Assembly (NCBI GenBank): GCA_012270595.1
Contig: JAAXIA010000159.1
Coordinates: forward strand, 1 to 15,306
Length of the DNA: 15,306 nt
Source: Rhodanobacteraceae bacterium
Lineage (GTDB): Bacteria > Pseudomonadota > Gammaproteobacteria > Xanthomonadales > Rhodanobacteraceae
Direction of reading: 5' to 3'
Numbering within the stretch: the first letter of the stretch is position 1; the number at the start of each line of letters is the position of its first letter. This document shows, one piece after another, positions 7,877 to 13,166 of this stretch. A program made the translations under genes and the position numbers. Below the pieces are notes generated by a model. The model was not told where the DNA came from and made no database searches. It saw nothing but the letters and a program-made list of their open reading frames with translations.

Positions 7877-9080
7877 ACGATGCACTACCCATCGCGGAAT
7901 GATGGTGCCAGGCGTGAGGGCGCGTTTTCGTGTGGCGGGCAACCAAAGTCACCTCAACGTGGAAGGGATAACCGTTACGAAGCCCCGAAATTTCAAGTGT
8001 CGTACCTGGCTTGCATGATGCCTCATAGCGCCGCATATCAGCCGGATTGAGAATGCGGTGCGTGCCAATACGCAGCAGGATATCACCTCGATGGATACCT
8101 GCACGCGCCGCTGGGCCAGCGGGGTAAACTGCTACTACTTTTACCCCGTGTGCGGTTGCAGGCAGGCCACTACGAACAGCCACCCGCACGAAAGCGTAAT
8201 TAGCGCCTATCCAGCCACGTACAACATGACCGGTGGCAATCAACTGCTTTATTACGTCACGGGTAATATCCACCGGAATAGCAAAACCAATGCCTTCGGC
8301 ATTTGCAGACTTGCCAATCATCATGGTATTGATACCCACCAGTTCACCCACGGTGTTTACCAACGCGCCACCGGAGTTACCAAGGTTAATTGCAGCGTCA
8401 GTCTGGATAAAGTCTTCTGGGCTTCCCCTGACCAGCTGACGACCAATGGTGCTGATAATGCCCATGGTTACTGTCTGGTTAAGTCCCAGTGGATTACCAA
8501 TGGCCAGTACCACGTCGCCCACACGCAATGTTTTCTGATCCGCCATGCGCACAGGTTGCAAATGGTCGGCATCAATTTTCAAAACGGCCAGATCACTCTG
8601 CGGGTCAGCGCCTACCAGGCGAGCTCTGGCCACGCGACCGTCATACAGCAGCACCTGGATAGCGTTGGCGTTGGCAATGACATGATTGTTGGTCACCACA
8701 TAGCCCTCGCGGCTAACTATCACGCCCGAACCAAGGCTCTGCTCGGGATAACGGTAGGTACCAACAAACTGGCCGCCAAATAGTTGTTGCATCAACGGAT
8801 CGTTGTACATGCGAACCGCCTGTCCGGTAACGATCTTGTTTGCATAGATGTTGACCACCGAAGGCGCAGCAAGGGCCACGGCCTGTGCGTAAGAAACGGG
8901 TGTCGGCGTTACTCTGGGGGGAGCCCCCCCCCCGATCTGCGACAGCGGACCTGCTTTTCCCCAGTGCAAACGGAGGTACTGGCCAGCGTCGGGCCAAAAC
9001 AGGCTGATAAGAAAGGCCAGCGCCAACCCAAAGATAACAAAACGAACGATAAAGGCAACGAAGCCAAAGACAGATTTCAT
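7875..9080 (-). CDS. DegS/AlgW-like membrane-anchored periplasmic serine protease
   Basis: The 401-residue protein has an N-terminal membrane anchor (about residues 8-29), a trypsin-like HtrA domain and one PDZ domain, the layout of DegS/AlgW, the periplasmic proteases that cleave anti-sigma factors in envelope stress. The catalytic triad is His133 (TNNHVIA), Asp163 (SDLAVLK) and Ser236 (GNSGGAL); GNPLGLNQTV precedes it. The PDZ domain spans roughly 285-380, with AGPAARAGIHRGDILLRI inside. The C-terminal tail is His-rich (PHAWHHHS). The anchor-to-protease linker is encoded by ten consecutive G followed by CTCCCCCC (residues 50-55, GGGAPP); one base gained or lost there would truncate the protein. 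The ATG at 9080 gives the expected anchor though no Shine-Dalgarno sequence is clear. It is transcribed divergently from petA. DegQ-like function is less likely given the anchor and single PDZ. Confidence 0.92.
   Translation of the reverse strand: MKSVFGFVAFIVRFVIFGLALAFLISLFWPDAGQYLRLHWGKAGPLSQIGGGAPPRVTPTPVSYAQAVALAAPSVVNIYANKIVTGQAVRMYNDPLMQQLFGGQFVGTYRYPEQSLGSGVIVSREGYVVTNNHVIANANAIQVLLYDGRVARARLVGADPQSDLAVLKIDADHLQPVRMADQKTLRVGDVVLAIGNPLGLNQTVTMGIISTIGRQLVRGSPEDFIQTDAAINLGNSGGALVNTVGELVGINTMMIGKSANAEGIGFAIPVDITRDVIKQLIATGHVVRGWIGANYAFVRVAVRSGLPATAHGVKVVAVYPAGPAARAGIHRGDILLRIGTHRILNPADMRRYEASCKPGTTLEISGLRNGYPFHVEVTLVARHTKTRPHAWHHHSAMGSAS
8924..8933. repeat. C10 (coding-strand G10) homopolymer inside degS
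   Basis: Ten C on the plus strand, preceded by G6-A-G (8916-8923), make a near-perfect inverted homopolymer pair. It encodes Gly50-Gly52 of the DegS-like protein, just after the membrane anchor. Confidence 0.9.
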
Positions 9081-9109
9081 ATGCGTGGAGGGCCCGTGGA
9101 ATTTAAGAA

Positions 9110-9138
9110 ATTATCTGGCGCACCATTGTATATGCCAG
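9110..9138 (-). promoter_or_regulatory. candidate degS promoter
   Basis: CTGGCA (9133-9138, four of six to TTGACA) and GATAAT (9110-9115, five of six to TATAAT) are separated by 17 bases, a good sigma-70 layout, 30 bases before the degS ATG. The -35 overlaps the left arm of an inverted repeat. Confidence 0.4.
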
Positions 9139-9155
9139 TCTACCGGCGCTACACT
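9126..9155 (+). promoter_or_regulatory. weak candidate petA promoter
   Basis: TTGTAT (9126-9131) and TACACT (9150-9155) are 18 bases apart, about 80 bases before the petA ATG. Matches are modest. The -10 overlaps the right arm of the first inverted repeat. Confidence 0.25.
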
Positions 9156-9158
9156 GGC
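9134..9158. promoter_or_regulatory. inverted repeat 1, GCCAGT-N13-ACTGGC
   Basis: A perfect 6-base inverted repeat in the divergent degS/petA region, overlapping the candidate -35 of degS and candidate -10 of petA. It is the first of two dyads built from the same half-site and could be an operator. Confidence 0.45.
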
Positions 9159-9174
9159 GCGGGCTTTAAGCAAG

Positions 9175-9201
9175 GCCAGTACTCGGTCAGAAGACACTGG
9201 T
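9175..9201. promoter_or_regulatory. inverted repeat 2, GCCAGT-N15-ACTGGT
   Basis: The same half-site recurs 41 bases downstream as a 5-base perfect dyad (CCAGT/ACTGG), between the candidate promoters and the petA start. Confidence 0.4.
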
Positions 9202-9235
9202 GGACATTGATACACAAGCATGGGGGTGCTTAGCC

Positions 9236-9838
9236 ATGGATGAATATATCAATCGCGGTCGTCGCCGATTCCTCACTGTGACCACCAGTGCGGTTGGTGG
9301 GGTCGGCATCATTGCAACTACGGTACCGTTCTTCCAATCCTGGCTGCCCAGTGCCAGCGCACGCGCCACGGAAGCTCCGGTTACCCAATCATTGAAAAAG
9401 ATTGAGCCGGGGCAACAACTGATTACCACCTGGCGCAACCTGCCAATTTTCATCGTCAACCGCACACCAAAGCAACTGGCGGCATTGCCAGGCCAGAACC
9501 CAAGGCTGGTGGATCCCGACTCCAAGAATACTTCCGCCCACCAGCAACCAGCCTATGCGCAAAACGGCACACGGTCGATCAAGCCCCAGTGGCTGATACT
9601 CATTGGCCTATGTACCCACGTGAACTGCGTCCCCACCTACAAGGGTCAAATGAAACCGGAGCCGTTCGATCCAGCATGGCAGGGTGGCTATTATTGCCCC
9701 TGCCATCGTTCACGCTACGACCTGGCCGGACGGGTCTACAAGGACGTGCCAGCGCCCAAAAACATGCAGGTTCCACCGTACCACTTTGTGGACGATACCA
9801 CTGTGCAGATTGGCGTTGGTCCGAAGGACAAAGCCTAA
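9236..9838 (+). CDS. petA: ubiquinol-cytochrome c reductase iron-sulfur (Rieske) subunit
   Basis: This 200-residue protein is the Rieske subunit of the cytochrome bc1 complex; its [2Fe-2S] cluster takes one electron from quinol and passes it to cytochrome c1. A twin-arginine signal-anchor (RGRRRFLT, residues 7-14, then a hydrophobic run to about 35) sends it folded across the membrane. Cluster ligands are Cys126 and His128 (CTHVNC) and Cys154 and His157 (CPCHRS), with Cys131 and Cys156 for the disulfide. Ser159 and Tyr161, which tune a high redox potential, are present. The loops are unusual: VN replaces the common LG in CTHLGC, and Arg158 replaces Gly in CPCHGS. I chose the ATG at 9236, which has a GGGGGTG stretch upstream and places the twin-Arg motif correctly, over one 12 codons earlier. 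It is the first gene of the petABC-sspAB run. Confidence 0.95.
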   Translation: MDEYINRGRRRFLTVTTSAVGGVGIIATTVPFFQSWLPSASARATEAPVTQSLKKIEPGQQLITTWRNLPIFIVNRTPKQLAALPGQNPRLVDPDSKNTSAHQQPAYAQNGTRSIKPQWLILIGLCTHVNCVPTYKGQMKPEPFDPAWQGGYYCPCHRSRYDLAGRVYKDVPAPKNMQVPPYHFVDDTTVQIGVGPKDKA

Positions 9839-11134
9839 GTGACCAGCAGGTGGCGGCACTGGCTTGAGGAACGGCTCCCGGGGCTAACCAGGATGATCCG
9901 TCGGCATGTCACCGCATACTACGCGCCAAAAAACTTCAATCTCTGGTATTACTTTGGCTCGCTCGCCCTTCTGGTGCTACTCAACCAGCTTGTGACCGGC
10001 AGTTTTCTTGCCATGAACTACAAACCAGGGATCGCCACTGCGTTTGACTCAGTGCAGTACATCATGCGTGATGTGAACTGGGGCTGGCTGATACGCACCA
10101 TGCATACCACCGGTGCCTCGCTGCTTTTCGTCATAATCTTCCTGCACACGTTCCGCAGCATCATGTATGGATCGTTCAAAAAGCCACGCGAACTAGTCTG
10201 GCTACTCGGCATGCTGCTGTTTGTGGTCGTAATGGCCGAAGCCTTCACCGGTTACGTGCTCCCCTGGGGAACCATGTCGTTTTGGGCGACTAGGGTCGTG
10301 GTGGCACTTTTTGCCACCATTCCAGTCATCGGCCCGCATCTGGCCGAATGGATCATGGGTGGCTCCCTGCCCGCTGATGCCACGTTGAACCGTTTCTTCG
10401 CCCTACATGTAATCATGCTGCCGCTACTTCTGCTATTTCTGGTCGTGCTGCATCTGACTGCCCTGCACGAAGTAGGTTCAAATAACCCCGATGGTGTGGA
10501 GATTCGCTGCGGCCCCAAGGGAAACCGCTGGGGAAAACATTATCCCGCCGATGGCATCCCCTTCCATCCTTACTATACGCTTAAAGATCTGGTCGGCGTG
10601 GGCGTGTTCCTGCTGGTGGCGGCCTACATTGTCTTTTTTGCACCAAGTTTCGACGGCTGGTTTCTGGAACGCAACAACGCAGTGATGGCTGATCCCTTGC
10701 TCACTCCGGCACACATCCGACCCGTTTGGTATTTCAGTGCCTTTTACGCCATGGTGCGCATGATGCCTTCGTTCGCCGGCACAGCGGTGTGGGGCCCCAT
10801 CGCCATGTCAGGCTCCATCGCGCTGCTGTTTGCGCTACCCTGGATTGACGTCGGACCGGTCAAGTCAATCCGGTACCGCGGTACCGGCTACAAGGTGGCT
10901 CTTGGCATCTTTGTGCTAGCCTTTGTTGGCCTAATGCTGATTGGCAGCAACCTGACCGATGTGCTCTTTCCCTGGCTGTTTGGTGCAAACATCAACCTGA
11001 CTAAGTGGACCATGATTTTCGGTCGCACAATGATGCTGGCCTACTTTGGATTCTTTGTATTTCTGGGTCTGTATACCCATCTGGGCTGGGAAAAAACCAG
11101 ACCAGTTCCAGAACGGGTGCGGGCACGTGGCTAA
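9839..11134 (+). CDS. petB: ubiquinol-cytochrome c reductase cytochrome b subunit
   Basis: Cytochrome b is the membrane core of the bc1 complex; it binds hemes bL and bH and forms the quinol-oxidising and quinone-reducing sites. The 431-residue protein has about eight hydrophobic segments. Heme ligands are His89 and His103 in the second helix and His190 and His205 in the fourth; the last pair is 15 apart, where mitochondrial cytochrome b has 14. The Qo motif is PVWY (295-298), a variant of PEWY seen in some proteobacteria. GYVLPWGTMSFW (138-149) and HEVGSNNPDG (210-219) are classic cytochrome b blocks. Length and the C-terminal extension with extra helices match the fused bacterial b type, not split b6/subunit IV. 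The start is the GTG at 9839, immediately after the petA stop, with AAGGA inside the petA end, implying translational coupling. Confidence 0.97.
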   Translation: MTSRWRHWLEERLPGLTRMIRRHVTAYYAPKNFNLWYYFGSLALLVLLNQLVTGSFLAMNYKPGIATAFDSVQYIMRDVNWGWLIRTMHTTGASLLFVIIFLHTFRSIMYGSFKKPRELVWLLGMLLFVVVMAEAFTGYVLPWGTMSFWATRVVVALFATIPVIGPHLAEWIMGGSLPADATLNRFFALHVIMLPLLLLFLVVLHLTALHEVGSNNPDGVEIRCGPKGNRWGKHYPADGIPFHPYYTLKDLVGVGVFLLVAAYIVFFAPSFDGWFLERNNAVMADPLLTPAHIRPVWYFSAFYAMVRMMPSFAGTAVWGPIAMSGSIALLFALPWIDVGPVKSIRYRGTGYKVALGIFVLAFVGLMLIGSNLTDVLFPWLFGANINLTKWTMIFGRTMMLAYFGFFVFLGLYTHLGWEKTRPVPERVRARG

Positions 11135-11858
11135 AGATCGGCGCCGCATGATCGCGCTGAGTCTGGCACTGATGCTAAACAGTGCCCTGTCCTTGAGCAA
11201 AACCACAGCGGTCTTGCCAACCACCGGCAGGCATCCGCTCGAACAGACGGCTTTGCGCCACGGTGCGCGGATGTTTTTCCATTACTGTGTGGCTTGTCAC
11301 TCACTAAAATATATGCGTTATTCACGTATAGCACGGGATCTCAAGCTTTCCAGACAGCAGGTCATGACGCATCTGAATCTGACTGGCGGCCGTTTCAACG
11401 ATCCGGTGATCTCAAGCATGCCCGCAGCTCTGGCAACCAAGGCTTTTGGCAAGGTGCCGCCCGACCTATCCCTGGAAATTAGAGCTAAAGGAGCCGTGTG
11501 GGCGTACAATTACCTCAATACTTTCTACCTTGACCCGAAAAGTCCCATCGGCTGGAACAATACGGTCTTACCGAACACCACCATGCCATTCCCGCTGTGG
11601 GAACTGCAAGGGGAGCAAGTCGCAGTGGTGGGCAAAGATGGGCACCAGGTACAAAAACTGGAAATAAAACAATTAGGTACGATGAAACCAGCCCAGTACC
11701 GGCAAGCCACACGCGACTTGATCGATTTTTTGACCTATGTGTCCGATCCTGCCGCCTTGCAGCGCCGTCGCTACGGCATCTGGGTCATGTTATTTTTAGT
11801 ACTGTTTACTTTCCTGGCTTGGCTACTTAAAAAAGAGTACTGGAAGGATATACACTAG
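11127..11858 (+). CDS. petC: ubiquinol-cytochrome c reductase cytochrome c1 subunit
   Basis: Cytochrome c1 accepts electrons from the Rieske protein and hands them to soluble cytochrome c or an oxidase. The 243-residue protein starts with a Sec signal (KDRRRMIALSLALMLNSA), has the c-type heme motif CVACH (54-58), the axial methionine Met153 in TTMPFPLWELQG, and a C-terminal membrane anchor at about 216-234 followed by KKEYWKD. PPDLSLEIRAKG and NYLNTFYLDP are family blocks. I chose the GTG at 11127, which overlaps the petB end by eight bases and gives a basic signal-peptide n-region; the ATG at 11148 is the alternative. It forms one operon with petA and petB. Confidence 0.95.
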   Translation: MAKDRRRMIALSLALMLNSALSLSKTTAVLPTTGRHPLEQTALRHGARMFFHYCVACHSLKYMRYSRIARDLKLSRQQVMTHLNLTGGRFNDPVISSMPAALATKAFGKVPPDLSLEIRAKGAVWAYNYLNTFYLDPKSPIGWNNTVLPNTTMPFPLWELQGEQVAVVGKDGHQVQKLEIKQLGTMKPAQYRQATRDLIDFLTYVSDPAALQRRRYGIWVMLFLVLFTFLAWLLKKEYWKDIH

Positions 11859-11878
11859 AGGGTTTTCACCGCCCTCTA
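11856..11878 (+). promoter_or_regulatory. stem-loop between petC and sspA
   Basis: TAGAGGG (11856-11862, beginning with the petC stop codon) pairs perfectly with CCCTCTA (11872-11878) around a 9-base loop. There is no U run after it, so it is more likely an intercistronic mRNA-stabilising or attenuating hairpin than a full terminator. The sspA Shine-Dalgarno sequence follows closely. Confidence 0.5.
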
Positions 11879-11900
11879 ACCTTTGCAAGGGAGATGATGC

Positions 11901-12521
11901 ATGACTCAGAGCGCATATTCGCGCACCATGCCCATTTTGTACTCCGGGGCCCGTGATGTTCAGAGTCACCGGATCCGTCTGGTTCTAGCCGCCAAAGGCG
12001 TTCGTCACGAGCGTGTCATCGTGGAACCAACCAATCTCCCTGAACAGCTTCTAAGCCTTAATCCGGATGGCGACCTCCCTACCCTGGTTGATCGTGACCT
12101 GACCCTGTATGATCCTTCTGTCCTGTGCGACTACCTCGACGAGCGTTATCCACATCCGGCACTGATGCCGATTGACCCGCTATCACGTGCACGGCTGCGC
12201 CTGACTGCCGTACGTATCGAACGCGATTGGCTGTCCGAGGTAAAACGTATTGAGACCCATAACAGTACGGCAGCTCTGGCCCGGAAGCGTCTGCGTAAAC
12301 GTCTGCTAGCTGCGCAACCGCTATTCCGTGCCTCACGTTTCTTTCTTAATGAGGAAATGAGCCTGCTCGATTGCCTGGTTGCACCAATCATCTGGCGTTT
12401 GCCATCGCTGGGCATTGATATAGAGCGTGACGGCAAGTCCTCCATCCATTATGGTGAACGTTTATTTCATACTCAGGGCTATACGCGCAGTCTAACCCCT
12501 GAAGAAAAGGCCATGCGGTGA
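11901..12521 (+). CDS. sspA: stringent starvation protein A
   Basis: SspA is a glutathione-S-transferase-fold protein without the enzyme activity, which binds RNA polymerase holoenzyme and alters transcription in starvation and acid stress. The 206-residue protein follows E. coli SspA: the thioredoxin-like N-domain (MPILYSGARDVQSHRIRLVL), LNPDGDLPTLVDRDLTLYDPSVLCDYL in the middle, and the YPHPALMP segment whose Pro-His-Pro surface patch is essential in E. coli. The helical C-domain keeps FLNEEMSLLDC and WRLPSLGI. A strong AGGGAG lies seven bases before the ATG. It follows petC by 42 bases and overlaps sspB, the same order found downstream of petABC in Pseudomonas and other gamma- and betaproteobacteria. 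Confidence 0.95.
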   Translation: MTQSAYSRTMPILYSGARDVQSHRIRLVLAAKGVRHERVIVEPTNLPEQLLSLNPDGDLPTLVDRDLTLYDPSVLCDYLDERYPHPALMPIDPLSRARLRLTAVRIERDWLSEVKRIETHNSTAALARKRLRKRLLAAQPLFRASRFFLNEEMSLLDCLVAPIIWRLPSLGIDIERDGKSSIHYGERLFHTQGYTRSLTPEEKAMR

Positions 12522-12961
12522 ATGATGTTTCTTCCACAACCATGAGTTCAAACCGCCCGTACCTGTTGCGGGCCATCTACGACTGGATCACCGATAATGG
12601 CTTGACCCCCTACATCCTGGTTGACGCCACCCACAAGGGCGTGAACGTACCAAGGCACACAGTAAAACAAGGGCAGGTGCTGTTGAACCTGGCCATGCAC
12701 GCAGTCGCCAGGCTGGAGCTGGGTAATGAATGGATCCATTTCCATGCACGCTTTTCCGGTATCAGCCACCAGGTAACCATACCTATACAGGCCGTGCTGG
12801 CCCTGTACGCACAAGAAAATGGCCAAGGCATGATCTTTGGCAGCGAAGACGGGAACAGCACGCCACCGCCTGATGACACACCCCCATCCTCACCAGAGAC
12901 TGGTGAAGGTGAGCGCAAAAAAGCAGCACGCGATGGTGTCAGACTGCGCGTGGTGAAATAG
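12518..12961 (+). CDS. sspB: ClpXP protease specificity-enhancing factor SspB
   Basis: SspB is an adaptor that binds the ssrA tag on stalled translation products and delivers them to ClpXP; it also helps degrade the anti-sigma factor RseA, the pathway that DegS starts. The 147-residue protein has the dimeric substrate-binding domain at about 10-105 (SSNRPYLLRAIYDW, QVLLNLAMHAV, HFHARFSG, IPIQAVLALYAQENG), then a flexible Pro/Ser/Glu-rich linker, and ends in LRVVK, the ClpX-docking tail identical to that of E. coli SspB. The start is a GTG whose bases overlap the sspA stop (GTGA), with AAAAGG seven bases upstream inside sspA, so translation is probably coupled. The ATG at 12542 has no ribosome binding site. 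Confidence 0.95.
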   Translation: MNDVSSTTMSSNRPYLLRAIYDWITDNGLTPYILVDATHKGVNVPRHTVKQGQVLLNLAMHAVARLELGNEWIHFHARFSGISHQVTIPIQAVLALYAQENGQGMIFGSEDGNSTPPPDDTPPSSPETGEGERKKAARDGVRLRVVK

Positions 12962-13000
12962 TCGCTGCGATAGGCTTAAGCAAGCGGGCTGACCTCTCAA

Positions 13001-13036
13001 ATAAGGGGTATGCCGCCCATAAGGGGTATGCCGCCC
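13001..13036. repeat. 18-base perfect tandem repeat, two copies
   Basis: ATAAGGGGTATGCCGCCC occurs twice back to back, 13001-13018 and 13019-13036, between sspB and mfd. The unit contains an imperfect dyad (GGTATGCC). No third copy is seen. Confidence 0.95.
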
Positions 13037-13096
13037 TACATGCACAGCGAAGATCTCTTAAACACTACTTCAAAAGCCAGCTTTACCAGGTTTTGC

Positions 13097-13133
13097 GTTA
13101 TGCTTCCCCATCCACCCGGCGAGACTGCATAAC
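13097..13133. promoter_or_regulatory. inverted repeat upstream of mfd
   Basis: GTTATGC (13097-13103) and GCATAAC (13127-13133) form a perfect 7-base inverted repeat with a 23-base spacer, ending 33 bases before the mfd start. It could be an operator or leader stem. No good sigma-70 promoter was found nearby. Confidence 0.35.
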
Positions 13134-13166
13134 CAACACACCACAAACAAATCCGTGCACGCCGCC

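Noticed and set aside
8058..8783. Long plus-strand open frame of 241 codons opposite degS
   Set aside because: It is antisense to a gene with an intact catalytic triad and PDZ domain, and its translation shows no family features.
13010..13132. 40-codon frame starting inside the tandem repeat
   Set aside because: The AAGGGG is only one base from the ATG, and the peptide resembles nothing known; kept as repeat DNA.
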